The notes beneath the pieces were generated by a model that saw only the letters and a program-made list of their open reading frames with translations, did no database searches and was not told the DNA's origin. This document shows positions 16,578-26,062 of a stretch of DNA of 64,000 bases, in pieces (the first letter of the stretch is position 1; every line of letters starts with the position of its first letter). Origin of the DNA: CAYRFQ01 sp964423615 (GTDB lineage Bacteria > Planctomycetota > Planctomycetia > Gemmatales > Gemmataceae); contig CAYRFQ010000028.1 of NCBI GenBank assembly GCA_964423615.1, positions 1-64,000 of the forward strand, written 5' to 3'. Both the position numbers and the translations under genes were made by a program.

Positions 16578-17078
16578 TCACCTTCGGCGATTCATTTCCC
16601 GCTGAATCTCACGCTGGGCATCCTTTTTCTTCTGAGTCTCTCGCTTGTCGTGGAGTTGTTTTCCTTTTGCCATTGCGATTTCGACTTTTGCCCAACCTTT
16701 TTTGAAATACATCCGTGTGGGCACGAGTGTAAATCCTTGTTGATTGGCTTTGTCAGCAAACTTGGTGATTTCTCGCTTGTGCAGCAGCAACTTTCGCGGT
16801 CGCATGGGCTTGTGGTTGAACAAGTTACCCATGGTGTATTCAGGAATGTCACATCCGTACAACCAAAGCTCCCGCTCCTTGATCCTGGCATACGCATCGT
16901 CGAGAGTTGGGGCACGATCGCGGAGACTTTTCACCTCCGTGCCAGTAAGGACGAGTCCGCATTCAATCGTTTCCAAAATGGTGTACTCGTGAAAGGCCCG
17001 TCGGTTCCGACATATATTTTTGATGTCGGGGTTTTCGCCTTGTGGTTTCTTTTTCTTCGAACCGCTCTTTTTCGCCAT
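16578..17078 (-). CDS. smpB: SsrA-binding protein SmpB
   Basis: A 166-residue RNA-binding protein that works with tmRNA to free stalled ribosomes. It has the SmpB core: NRRAFHEYTILETIECGLVL, TGTEVKSLR (about residue 47), the DDAYARI stretch, HKPMRPRKLLLHKREI, and GFTLVPTRMYFKKGWAKVEI, ending in a basic tail (KGKQLHDKRET onward) that enters the empty mRNA channel. An unusual lysine-rich N-terminus precedes it. A strong ribosome site (GAGGAGGT) stands seven bases before the ATG. The ssrA gene for tmRNA was not recognised nearby. Confidence 0.96.
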   Translation of the reverse strand: MAKKSGSKKKKPQGENPDIKNICRNRRAFHEYTILETIECGLVLTGTEVKSLRDRAPTLDDAYARIKERELWLYGCDIPEYTMGNLFNHKPMRPRKLLLHKREITKFADKANQQGFTLVPTRMYFKKGWAKVEIAMAKGKQLHDKRETQKKKDAQREIQREMNRRR

Positions 17079-17227
17079 TAGTGGACCTCCTCACCACGGA
17101 CTAGATCTTATTTCATGATATCACTGGGTAGGATTCTTTGGGAGGATTCAAAGCCGGAAGGTGCGCTTGACAGTATTTTCAGACAGGTTATATTCCGCTC
17201 ACTTCAATCGAACAAAGACTTAACAGC

Positions 17228-17337
17228 GGTCGTTCCGCGACCTACTTCTTGCGTAGACGAGCCGGTCTGCCGACTCGGTTTTCTCCGAGTTACTTGGCAC
17301 CCAGCTAGTTTCCAAGACTGCGAGGTCACTAACCTCG
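17228..17337 (+). other. Run of hairpins upstream of the MazG-like gene
   Basis: Four short stems occur in a row: GGTCG/CGACC (17228-17242), ACTCGG/CCGAGT (17273-17290), CTTGG/CCAAG (17293-17316) and CGAGGT/ACCTCG (17321-17337). The last ends 39 bases before the MazG-like start. The run may be a structured 5' leader or a small RNA. It lacks the tRNA T-loop pattern, so it is not a tRNA. Confidence 0.45.
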
Positions 17338-17376
17338 TAGAAGGGGGGCACCTGCTGTTTCTGGTCCAACACAGAA

Positions 17377-17736
17377 ATGACAACAATGACTGATCAATCG
17401 ACGACTGTGCAAGAATTGCGAGAAATCTTCCGAGAGTTCGTGACGAAACGTCAGTGGACTCAATTTCACAGCCCCAAAAACTTGGCGATGAGCCTGGTGG
17501 TCGAAACTGCCGAACTGTTGGAACACTTCCTCTGGATGGAAAATTCGGAATCGCTCAAAGTGACTCAAGACTCCGAACAATTCGAGGCGATCAGGGATGA
17601 AATCGCAGATGTTGCCGGAAATATTTTCTGTCTGTGCAACGCTCTCGGGGTCGACCTTTCAGAAGCGGTTCGAAATAAGATGTCCAAGAACGTTGTGAAG
17701 TATCCAGAGGAACGATTTCAAGGGCGGTACAAATGA
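17377..17736 (+). CDS. MazG-like nucleotide pyrophosphohydrolase
   Basis: A 119-residue all-alpha NTP pyrophosphatase, the size of single-domain MazG-like/RS21-C6 enzymes that hydrolyse non-canonical or excess dNTPs to the monophosphate. Metal-binding acidic helices are visible: VVETAELLEHF (about residue 47) and IRDEIADVAGNI (about residue 75), which supply the EExxE and ExxD ligands. The fold probably works as a dimer or tetramer in the cytoplasm. An in-frame ATG three codons later is an equally good start, as no clear ribosome site is seen. It stands alone between smpB and the DUF11 gene. Confidence 0.87.
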   Translation: MTTMTDQSTTVQELREIFREFVTKRQWTQFHSPKNLAMSLVVETAELLEHFLWMENSESLKVTQDSEQFEAIRDEIADVAGNIFCLCNALGVDLSEAVRNKMSKNVVKYPEERFQGRYK

Positions 17737-17941
17737 CCGACGGGGGTGAATGGCGTCCGTCGAGCATTGAATTTCTTTGGGGCGAGGATTTGAAGTCCCA
17801 GCGCGAGCAAGAGGCTTTTGTTTTGTGACAATGGTAAAGACAACAGAACGAGCTAACGCTCCTGAGAGCACTCAAAACGACGACTCGAGGATGTCTCCGA
17901 GAGCGACCGGCAAACGCAAACGTTCGAACGGGGGAAGGCCC

Positions 17942-19969
17942 ATGTCCAGAAAGGTCAGGATGCAAACACGGACTCTGGTTCTGTGGGTCGTGGTTGGTCT
18001 GGCGATAAGCTGTGCAGCTTCCGTCTTGGCCCAGGATTTACCTCCAGGGCTTCCTCCTCCTGTCGAACCGCCGCCTGTTCCCCCGGTGCCTGGAACGTCG
18101 GAGGCAAAGGCGAACGAGGTGCTAAATTTACCTCGGTCTGCCAACAAGAAAAAAGAAACGGCACCTTTTGCGCTGCCATTGGGTGGTGCGGACGACCCAT
18201 CGGGGGTGCCATCACCGACACCTTCTCAAGCACCTAAGCCGCTGCCCACGATGGCAGGTGATGGAGGTCCTCTAGTTCACCAAACTCAGGCTGCAACTTC
18301 CAAAAAAGAGCCTGGCTTGCCACCAGTTCCTCCAACAAGCGCGTCTTACCATGACTCGACAACAGTTGTTAACGATGGACCACCACCTCCGCCCCCACCA
18401 ATTCCTGTGGGACCAAGTGGGGTTGGCGATTCAACCCGACCTGAGCCCTTGATGCCTTCGCCTGCAGGTGTTCAGGGAAGCACGACAAGCAGTCGCCCTG
18501 GCGAAAAACAACTTGAGTCTGGAACTGCCAAGGAGCCAAAAGATTTGCCTCAGATTCCAAACGATGCGACCGACATCCTGGTGCGAGACCAACAGACATT
18601 CCCGAAACAAGCTCCAGTGAACACACCACCGGTTCCGCCATCGACGCAAAGTATTTTAGAGAAGGTGAGCGCGAATAGCCGAGACATGAAAAAGACATAC
18701 CCGGAAAAGTCCCATTTTACACGTAAGCCCAAGGCATTCGTACTCGTGGGCCAATACAAACACCGAGAGGAACCAGCTTCTGAGGGCAAACAGAAGTCCT
18801 CTCCGGACGACGTGACTAAGAGTGTTGCTGCCTCCTCCACGCATGGGAAAGGAGCAGCCAACCTTGCTGTCATCAAGAAAGGACCACCGAAGGTCCAGTT
18901 GGGTGAGGAGATCACGTACGAAATTTCTTTGGCGAACAGAGGGACCGCCTCAGCAGCCAATGTACAACTTGAAGACCTTGTGCCACCAGGTGCTGTGTTT
19001 GTTGCATCTGACCCAGTCGGGATGGTCATGGTCGGGAGAAAGCCTGGAGAATCGGTCAACTCCGGTCCCACTAAAGTGGTTTGGAATGTCAAGCTCCTAC
19101 CGGCAGGCTCGCAGCGTAAGTATAAGGTGGTGATTCGGCCGACGAATCCCGGAAAACTCCCACTTGCAACGGTCGCTCTCATTCGGTACGTCGGACAAAC
19201 CGAAACACTAGTGACAGGCAAGCCCTTGCACTGTGCGTTGTCCACGGACTCGAAGATTGTTGGGACAGGGCAACCAGTGAACCTCAAGTTGTTGTTAGTC
19301 AACAACACCAAAGCGGTGTTAGGAAAACTTAGCGTGCGACTCGCTCTATCTGGTGGCATCGTGCATCCAAAAGGGAAAATCATCAAGGCTACGCTTGCAG
19401 CCCTCCCAGCAGGAACCCGGAAAGTTTTTGATATTCAGCTCTATGCTGCACAACCGGGTCTGGGAAAAGTGGTGGTCTCCGTCCAACCAGAGGGCGGACA
19501 GGTGGCGACTGACGAGATGACAGTTGAAATCCACGAGGTGTCCCAACACGTTGCCAAGAGAACGACTGTGCCACAATTCGCGATTGGTAAGACAGGACCA
19601 ACGCCGATGTACCTTGGAGAAATCTCGGAGTATAAGCTCGACCTGATCAACAAAGGCAATTTGCCCATTCGCCAGCTAAAGCTAATGGAACACCTACCAA
19701 TCGGTGTAGAGTACGTTTCGGCGAGTGATCGGGCCACCTATGATCCCGCGACTCGGACTATTCGATGGGACCTGGGGCCAATTCCAGCTCGACGGACGAA
19801 ACGTGTCGTCGTTCGACTGCGGGCTACCCAGGAAGGGACTGTCATCAATCGTGTGACAGCTGAGCAACCGGGTGGGCTTACAAAATTGTTGACCGCCAAG
19901 ATTCCACTACGATATAGAAGCCATCCTCAAGGACCCGAACTCCGTTATCAGATTCAAGCTGGCAGATGA
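17942..19969 (+). CDS. Secreted proline-rich protein with DUF11-type domains
   Basis: A 675-residue protein with a signal peptide (TRTLVLWVVVGLAISCAA, cut near VLAQ). Next comes a long low-complexity region rich in proline (about 30-290, with PPPVPPVP-like runs), probably an extended linker in the periplasm or outer envelope. Three Ig-like segments follow, two of them clear DUF11 domains: about 305-420 (VQLGEEITYEISLANRGTAS) and about 545-665 (MYLGEISEYKLDLINKGNLP), with a weaker one between. DUF11 domains are surface or envelope structural modules. The ATG at 17942 is preceded by GGGGGAAGG and starts just before the signal peptide; upstream in-frame ATGs are less suitable. Confidence 0.82.
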   Translation: MSRKVRMQTRTLVLWVVVGLAISCAASVLAQDLPPGLPPPVEPPPVPPVPGTSEAKANEVLNLPRSANKKKETAPFALPLGGADDPSGVPSPTPSQAPKPLPTMAGDGGPLVHQTQAATSKKEPGLPPVPPTSASYHDSTTVVNDGPPPPPPPIPVGPSGVGDSTRPEPLMPSPAGVQGSTTSSRPGEKQLESGTAKEPKDLPQIPNDATDILVRDQQTFPKQAPVNTPPVPPSTQSILEKVSANSRDMKKTYPEKSHFTRKPKAFVLVGQYKHREEPASEGKQKSSPDDVTKSVAASSTHGKGAANLAVIKKGPPKVQLGEEITYEISLANRGTASAANVQLEDLVPPGAVFVASDPVGMVMVGRKPGESVNSGPTKVVWNVKLLPAGSQRKYKVVIRPTNPGKLPLATVALIRYVGQTETLVTGKPLHCALSTDSKIVGTGQPVNLKLLLVNNTKAVLGKLSVRLALSGGIVHPKGKIIKATLAALPAGTRKVFDIQLYAAQPGLGKVVVSVQPEGGQVATDEMTVEIHEVSQHVAKRTTVPQFAIGKTGPTPMYLGEISEYKLDLINKGNLPIRQLKLMEHLPIGVEYVSASDRATYDPATRTIRWDLGPIPARRTKRVVVRLRATQEGTVINRVTAEQPGGLTKLLTAKIPLRYRSHPQGPELRYQIQAGR

Positions 19970-20836
19970 CTGAGGGCTATCGCTTGAGGAGCACCGAATC
20001 TTCGATCATTGGCTTGTTCCTGGAGCACGATGGGGATGTAAGAAAGACCAAGTTTACCTCTTTGAGATCGAAAAAATTGAGAGAATTTTCCAGCCATCAA
20101 TCGTGCGTAAAGCCTTAGTGGTTTGGGAAATGCAAACGATATGCAATCGGAGATTATTTGCACTCAGGAAGTTTCTCTTGGCCGTGGGAGAACGGAATCG
20201 CTAGTGTTGAGGATTAGAGTGCGGCGCAGAACCGCATAGACTTCGAAGCCAAGATGGCTTCTTGTAGGGGAAGGGATTCCCCTCTTTCACCCTCACCTCT
20301 TGGGAACGATTTCCTACTCCTAACTCGGTAAGAATTGGTTTGGTCGTCCATTCGAAACCTGACATTTTGTTTGGTCTTGGGACGCGGGAAATGCATTAGA
20401 GCCATTGTCAGCGTGCTTCTTGACCTTGAGTGTTCTCACATCGATTGCTAATATCCTGCGGTGCAATCTAGGACGATGGATACTGACACGCGTCCTAAGA
20501 GCGTGAGGTTTTGCTCCCGGAAACGCTGGGGGAAACCGGGAGAGAGGAATAGTCGTCTCGGATCGAGTCTGTCTAATGCTCTCACCACAGCGCAGGTCAC
20601 TCGACATTCAAGAACGTAATGAGAGTGTCGCGGGGACCTGAGACAAGCATTGCCACGAACAACTTTCGGGCAAGGAAGTCATTGTTTTCTAGGTGTTCTA
20701 GTCGGTTTTTGGTCGTGTTGACACGACAACAACAGCCTAGGACGGTGGTCCGAGTCGGAACGAGAACCACGGGTCTTGCGGACGCGTGACAAACCTTGCG
20801 GGGCACATCACGCACCATGGAGGGGAGGAGTCCGTC
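19970..20836. other. Intergenic gap without recognisable gene
   Basis: About 870 bases. Open frames here have no family features or ribosome sites. An inverted repeat AGGGGAA/TTCCCCT with a 4-base loop is at 20266-20283, isolated and without a T-run. Nothing else is seen. Confidence 0.5.
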
Positions 20837-21367
20837 ATGAGTACAGGGCGCACGGAAAGGCAGCAAATCCGAGTTCATATTCGCTGGATGATTCGGCGAG
20901 ATATGCCCGAGGTGCTCAATATCGAGCAGGATAGTTTTGATTACGCCTGGACAGAAGAAGATTTCCTTCGGTGCCTTCGCCAGCGTAACTGTATCGGCAT
21001 GGTGGCTGAACACGGCGAGCAAGTCGTCGGGTTCATGATCTACGAACTGCACAAAGCGAAATTGCACATATTGAATTTTGCCGTGCATTCCGATTGGCGA
21101 CGCCAGACTGTCGCTCAACAAATGGTGACGAAGCTCATTAGCAAGCTCTCTAGCCATCGACGCACGCGAATCACGTTGGAAATTCGCGAGACAAATTTGT
21201 CAGGACAGTTGTTTTTTAGCAAACAGGACTTTCGAGCTAGCCGAGTCCTGCGAGCTTTCTACGACGACAGTGGCGAAGATGCTTTCGTCATGGAATATCG
21301 GTTTGCCGATGATTCCGGTGAGGGTTTCGAAGAAGCGATCAATCGAATCGCTCAGTACGAAAATTAA
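20837..21367 (+). CDS. GNAT family N-acetyltransferase, RimI-like
   Basis: A 176-residue acetyltransferase that would move an acetyl group from acetyl-CoA to a protein N-terminus or small amine. GNAT features are IRWMIRRDMPEVLNIEQ at the start, VVGFMIYELHKAKLHILNFA (strands 4-5) and HSDWRRQTVAQQMVTKLI, which corresponds to the acetyl-CoA pyrophosphate loop but shows RRQTVAQ in place of the usual RGxGxG/A, so the loop is unusual. It resembles RimI, which acetylates ribosomal protein S18, but the target is not certain. The ATG at 20837 has GGGGAGGAG upstream. Confidence 0.82.
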   Translation: MSTGRTERQQIRVHIRWMIRRDMPEVLNIEQDSFDYAWTEEDFLRCLRQRNCIGMVAEHGEQVVGFMIYELHKAKLHILNFAVHSDWRRQTVAQQMVTKLISKLSSHRRTRITLEIRETNLSGQLFFSKQDFRASRVLRAFYDDSGEDAFVMEYRFADDSGEGFEEAINRIAQYEN

Positions 21368-22124
21368 CCAATCTTCATTCCGCAATCATCTCGACAATTT
21401 CAACAATTCTCCGTGAACATACGACGTGAGGTTTGGCGTCTTGCGAACCGCCGAACCTTACAGTCTTTTCACTCGCTGTTAGATCTCATAGCAAACGATC
21501 CAGCCCCCCTTTGGGTTTCACACTTCTTCAGGTGCGAAACGCACAGATTGATCAAAATTCGTGATGAATCCAGACTATGTTGGGCCTGCATACATTTTGA
21601 CTACACGATGGTGAAATATTAGTCCGTCAGCTATTTAGAAAACCTGGTAGGTTGCCTTTCAGTGCCGCAAGTCGGCCATGCTTGCAGGTTCCGCTCTGCT
21701 CACTTGTGGAATCGATTAGTGAACAAACGAATCAGGGAAATCGAGATGATCGCTCCATACTCTGACTCGGCTTCATGATGGAACGTGGAAGTTGCCTGTT
21801 CCCCTCCCGCAAATCCCCCAAGTCAACCCGTATTTGCAAGACCTCACTTCAAGACCGAGCGGTTTAAATTGCCAATTGCCAAAGGTCCAGAGTACAATAC
21901 TCCTTGAAAGAGTAACGCCGGTGATGGAGTGAACGATTGTGGTGAAGTTTTGGTGAGGGGAATAGCTTGTACGACAGCTACTCAAAATTCCAATCAGCTT
22001 ACCCTGGTTTCATTTTTGTTCCTATCATTTGTGCTTTGGACAACTACTTGATCCAGCCGAAGCGTGATCGCGTCAGTCGGATGCCTGGCAAGGATAACGT
22101 TCTATCGAGAGGATGAGATAGCCG
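21368..22124. other. Intergenic gap without recognisable gene
   Basis: About 755 bases between the acetyltransferase and the first coiled-coil gene, AT-richer than its flanks. No gene or clear repeat is seen. The promoter of the coiled-coil pair is expected near the end. Confidence 0.5.
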
Positions 22125-23105
22125 ATGAAATGGATTTGCTATGGACTGGTAGTTTTGCTGAGCGGGTTGTCCCCCGTAGGGGTTCTGGGTCAAACCAGGA
22201 ACGAATCACCACTTTCAAAAGAGCAAACTCAAAAACGTGTGTCTGCTGAGAGTCTTGAGATTGCGTTGAAAAAAGCCCTCGCGAAAAGTTTCGAGGGGGA
22301 ATTTGCCCCGAAGGTTGAGAAGATTGTCGTTCAATACCTCAAAAGTGAGCTTGAACCCTTAAAGAAGAACATCATCATTCTAAAAAGTCAGTTAAGCGAT
22401 CTGGAGGTCAGAGCCAAATATCGCGAAACGGACATCAATGCTCTGCGATCCGCTCTGGTCCGTTTGCAACAGCAACTCGATCAGCTTGAACAACGACCAG
22501 GAAAGGACATGCCGAGTAACTTCGGGCCGGTGATTGTACCACCAACGAAAAGCCACCCAGACAAGCGAATCGCGAGGAAGAAGAATTTCAATCCTGAGCT
22601 CGGCGTACGACTCGAAAGCGATGATGCATTGGTCAAGCCAAAGAAAGTTAAAGACTTGGATAAAGAGATCCAATTAGTGAAGAAGCTGCTCGCAGCATCC
22701 CAGAAAAGGACTGAATCACTGAAAAGAGCCGTTGTCGCGTTGGAGAAAACGAACCAAAGGGTTGCTGTCAGGTTTTCAGTATTGTCTCGGAGCATCAGAG
22801 CTCTCAAAAAACAAACGACAACGGCTCCCAACAAGAATGAGGAAACAGCGACAATCCTCCTCAAAAATACATTCAACGAAGAACTTGTCTTCAAAATCAC
22901 TCAGCCAGGCATGGAGGCCCAAGTCGAGCGTGTTCCTCCCAACGGAGTGGTCGATCTTCCAAAACAGCCCCCTGGGACTGTGACTTGCACCTTGTACAGG
23001 GAGTACGTCGGGGCAGTGAGTACTATAGTAGCTTCGTTGGAACCCAATGGTCGCATCTGTTTTGAGGCGAAGTTTCCATTCAAGAATCCAGTGAACCAAC
23101 ATTGA
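22125..23105 (+). CDS. Secreted coiled-coil protein, paralogue 1
   Basis: A 326-residue protein with a signal peptide (MKWICYGLVVLLSGLSPVGV, cut near LGQ). The mature part starts with a helical segment (ALAKSFEGEFAPKVEKIVVQ), then long heptad-rich coiled coil (about 60-100 and 175-230) broken by a Pro/Lys-rich link, and ends with a compact domain of about 75 residues (TILLKNTFNEELVFKITQPG to the C-terminus). The same plan, with clear similarity in the first and last parts, is found in the next gene. I do not recognise the family. It is probably an envelope or periplasmic structural protein (inference). GAGGATGAG lies before the ATG. Confidence 0.75.
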   Translation: MKWICYGLVVLLSGLSPVGVLGQTRNESPLSKEQTQKRVSAESLEIALKKALAKSFEGEFAPKVEKIVVQYLKSELEPLKKNIIILKSQLSDLEVRAKYRETDINALRSALVRLQQQLDQLEQRPGKDMPSNFGPVIVPPTKSHPDKRIARKKNFNPELGVRLESDDALVKPKKVKDLDKEIQLVKKLLAASQKRTESLKRAVVALEKTNQRVAVRFSVLSRSIRALKKQTTTAPNKNEETATILLKNTFNEELVFKITQPGMEAQVERVPPNGVVDLPKQPPGTVTCTLYREYVGAVSTIVASLEPNGRICFEAKFPFKNPVNQH

Positions 23106-23376
23106 TCGGGCAAGGGAAAACCGGTGTTACCTGTCCACGGATTCGTACCTTGATCCGAGCCGAAGCAAGAAAGAATGATCCACAGTTGAGAACGGCTTGA
23201 AGATCGTTTGTTGGCGATATGCTAAGCCAAAACGCGGTGGTCCGCATGAAGCGAAAACCCCTGCGTTGTATCTGTCAGACAAGAACAGTTGTCGGTATTT
23301 TGATTCGAGGAATCCACTAGTAATTGTCCTGCAACATTCCGCACCAACAAGATGTTACATCGAGGGAACCAGAGAG

Positions 23377-24492
23377 ATGAGGAAAACGACCTGTTTCGTA
23401 TTGGCGGCCTTACTGGGTGTCGGAGTGTTGCCGACGTTGGCTTGGGCTCAACCTGGTGACAAGACACCCAAAACCAAGGAGGAACTTGAACAGGCTGTGA
23501 GCAAGGTCCTAAAGAAAGCCTTCAAGGAAGCCATGGACAAGAGTTTCAACGAGGAACTTGGGCCGAAAATTCAACAGATCGTCGTCCAATACACCAAACG
23601 TGAGCTCGGTCCACTCACTAAAAGCATCGAAGACTTGAAAGCTCAAGTCGAAAAACTCGAAAAGAAACAAGATACCGGTACTCTTAAATTTCAGACGCTC
23701 AAAAGTGAGGTCGACACGATTCGGACCGACATTGGCAAGCTTAAGGTTCAGCTGGAGGCTCTTGTAAAGATGCTCGAGCAAATGAACTCTGAACCATCTC
23801 AGCCTGATGCTATTCCCAAGGACAAAATCGCCAATAAGATTCCGCCCCCTGATATGGACGCGTTGGCTGCTAAGATCAAGAAGGTCCTTGGGCCGATGAT
23901 GAAGGCGGAGATGGAAGACACCTTTGCCACGATCCTCAAAACTGAAATTAAAGCCCTTCGCAAAGACTGTCAGGACGTTTGGGAGCAAGTGAAGTCGTTG
24001 AAGGAAAACAATGGTCTCATGAAAGACCAAATGGGCATGGTCGAGAAAACTAATTCGTCGTTAATGACGCAAATGGCTGCCTTATCAAATAGAATTGACG
24101 CCATTCAGAAACAAACGCGGGACGCCTTCTATCCACCGACGGAACTGGACGACTTAAAGTTGCGAATCGCCAAGGTCGAAACGGAGATGGGGAAGCTGAA
24201 AAAGGCCATGGCCGAAACAAGAACCGCCAAGTCATCTCCGGTCCCCGTTGAGACCTCGACGTTGGTCATCCTCAACAACTACAACGAGGATCTTATCTTC
24301 AAGATCATTCAGAAAGGAGTGGATGACCGAGTCGAGAGAGTGCGACCGAACGAACAAGTCATTCTTCCGCAGCGTCCGACAGGAATCGTAACTTGCGAAG
24401 TCCGGCGCGACAATGTCGGAGTGGTTGGAATTCAGTCCGTTCGTCTCGAACCCAACGGACGGAGCCGAATTTTGGCCACTCTCCCGAATTAA
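23377..24492 (+). CDS. Secreted coiled-coil protein, paralogue 2
   Basis: A 371-residue protein with a signal peptide (RKTTCFVLAALLGVGVLPTL, cut after AWA). It shares with the previous gene the N-terminal segment (DKSFNEELGPKIQQIVVQYT) and the C-terminal domain (LVILNNYNEDLIFKIIQKG, then VERVRPNEQVILPQRPTGIV). The middle is longer and rich in coiled coil (about 70-130 and 195-300). The two genes are tandem duplicates that have diverged mostly in the rod. I do not recognise the family. The ATG at 23377 starts the signal peptide and follows a GAGGGAACC stretch; the frame stays open upstream but that part has no signal character. Confidence 0.75.
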   Translation: MRKTTCFVLAALLGVGVLPTLAWAQPGDKTPKTKEELEQAVSKVLKKAFKEAMDKSFNEELGPKIQQIVVQYTKRELGPLTKSIEDLKAQVEKLEKKQDTGTLKFQTLKSEVDTIRTDIGKLKVQLEALVKMLEQMNSEPSQPDAIPKDKIANKIPPPDMDALAAKIKKVLGPMMKAEMEDTFATILKTEIKALRKDCQDVWEQVKSLKENNGLMKDQMGMVEKTNSSLMTQMAALSNRIDAIQKQTRDAFYPPTELDDLKLRIAKVETEMGKLKKAMAETRTAKSSPVPVETSTLVILNNYNEDLIFKIIQKGVDDRVERVRPNEQVILPQRPTGIVTCEVRRDNVGVVGIQSVRLEPNGRSRILATLPN

Positions 24493-24571
24493 GGCTACCA
24501 GGTTCATCTCACTTTAGTCACGTTGAACGTTCACCAGGTTTGATACTTCGCCAATTCAGGAATTGTTCTCA

Positions 24572-26062
24572 ATGGAATTGAATACGAGCTTTGACGATCT
24601 TGCTGAAGTCACCGCCGATTGGCTTGTGTTGGGTGTTTGGAAAGAGACTTCGCTGAGCGGACCGGCTGCATCACTTGACCAGAAACTCGGTGGCCTAATC
24701 AGTCGCCTCATCGAAGAACAGGATGTAACAGGGAAAGCAAACGAAGTCACACCCCTTTATGAGTGCAAGGGCATTGCTGCCAAGAGACTATTGATTTTAG
24801 GATTAGGCGAGGAAGCCAAAGCCGACGCCCGCTCAATTTCGACCGCTGCCAGTACCGCGATCCGTGCTCTCACCATCAAAGAAGTCAGCACGGTCGCGAT
24901 CGCAATTCCGCCACCAATTGGAGCCATGACTTGGTCGGGTACTACCACAAGTTTGGCATTTGGAAGCTACCAAGGCACGATCGGTCCTTGGATCCATAAG
25001 TCCAAGCAGGAGCGATTTATACCCAACACCGTGACGTTCGTAGGTCCCAATGATGCCCCGCAAGATGTGGTCAAATCTGCTGTCCTAGCCGGGAACCATC
25101 TTGGAATTGGTGCCGCTTTGACCCGCGAACTTGTGAACATGCCTCCGTGCGATCTGTACCCTGAAACCTTTGCCGAACGAGCCCAAAAGGTCGCAGAAAG
25201 TTGCAGCCTCCAGTGTGAAGTTTGGGACGAAGTGAAACTACGCGAAGAGAGGATGGGGTCGCTGCTCGGAGTTGCTCAAGGGTCGGAGAAATCCCCACGG
25301 CTAGTTATCCTACGTTACCAAGGGGGGGGAAACAAAACTCTTGGGTTGGTCGGTAAAGGTGTGACATTCGACAGTGGCGGGCTTTCGTTGAAACCGAGCG
25401 ATGGGATGCTCGACATGAAGTGTGACATGGCTGGGGCTGCCACGGTCATCGGGGCCATGCAAGCGATTGCTAGCTTGAAACTCCATGTAAACGTGATCGG
25501 CGTGATGCCCCTCGTCGAGAACATGCCCAGTGGTAAGGCTCTGAAGCTAGCCGACGTCTTGCATGCTCGCAACGGGAAGACGATTGAAATTCACAACACA
25601 GACGCCGAGGGCCGTTTGATTCTGGCGGATGCTCTCGCCTACACCATAGAACAAAATGTCGACCACCTCGTTGACCTGGCCACGTTGACAGGGGCTTGTA
25701 TGGTCGCCTTGGGTACAGAGGTCGTGGGGCTCATGACTAACAATGAGGAGTGGAGCGATGAAGTCAAGAAAGCGGCGGATCAAGTCGGTGAGTATGTCTG
25801 GCCGTTACCGATGCTTCCGCTCTACGGCGAGATGATCAAGAGCAACGTGGCCGACATCAAAAATACCGGCGGCGTCCGGTGGGCTGGGGCCATAACGGCA
25901 GCCAAATTCCTTGAGGAATTCGTTGGTGAAACGCCCTGGGTGCATCTTGATATCGCCGGCCCAGCATTTACTGATAGTGAGAACCCGTCTCGAGCTGCAG
26001 GGGCAACGGGGGTGATGGTTCGTACGTTAGTCCAACTGGCCGAACAATATGGCAGTGATTGA
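24572..26062 (+). CDS. pepA: Leucyl aminopeptidase, M17 family
   Basis: A 496-residue two-zinc aminopeptidase that removes N-terminal residues from peptides in the cytoplasm, active as a hexamer. The N-terminal domain (about 1-165) is typical of M17. In the catalytic domain, metal ligands lie in LVGKGVTFDSGGLSLKPSDG (about residues 265-284), CDMAGAA and NTDAEGRLILADAL (about residue 345), and KIKN-like VADIKNTGG follows. The family length of about 500 fits. The ATG at 24572 is chosen; a TTG three codons upstream is possible. There is no partner operon; the genes before are the coiled-coil pair. Confidence 0.95.
   Translation: MELNTSFDDLAEVTADWLVLGVWKETSLSGPAASLDQKLGGLISRLIEEQDVTGKANEVTPLYECKGIAAKRLLILGLGEEAKADARSISTAASTAIRALTIKEVSTVAIAIPPPIGAMTWSGTTTSLAFGSYQGTIGPWIHKSKQERFIPNTVTFVGPNDAPQDVVKSAVLAGNHLGIGAALTRELVNMPPCDLYPETFAERAQKVAESCSLQCEVWDEVKLREERMGSLLGVAQGSEKSPRLVILRYQGGGNKTLGLVGKGVTFDSGGLSLKPSDGMLDMKCDMAGAATVIGAMQAIASLKLHVNVIGVMPLVENMPSGKALKLADVLHARNGKTIEIHNTDAEGRLILADALAYTIEQNVDHLVDLATLTGACMVALGTEVVGLMTNNEEWSDEVKKAADQVGEYVWPLPMLPLYGEMIKSNVADIKNTGGVRWAGAITAAKFLEEFVGETPWVHLDIAGPAFTDSENPSRAAGATGVMVRTLVQLAEQYGSD

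Noticed and set aside
17079..17376. A tmRNA gene beside smpB
   Set aside because: The hairpins here lack a T-arm pattern, a CCA end and a tag frame that I could recognise.
18550..19386. A 278-residue frame opposite the DUF11 gene
   Set aside because: Lies antisense within a well supported gene; composition reflects the opposite strand.
20266..20283. Inverted repeat AGGGGAA/TTCCCCT as a terminator
   Set aside because: It is about 300 bases from the nearest gene end, has no T-run and is short.
20320..20607. Possible transposase remnant
   Set aside because: I found no DDE motif or family block in any frame.
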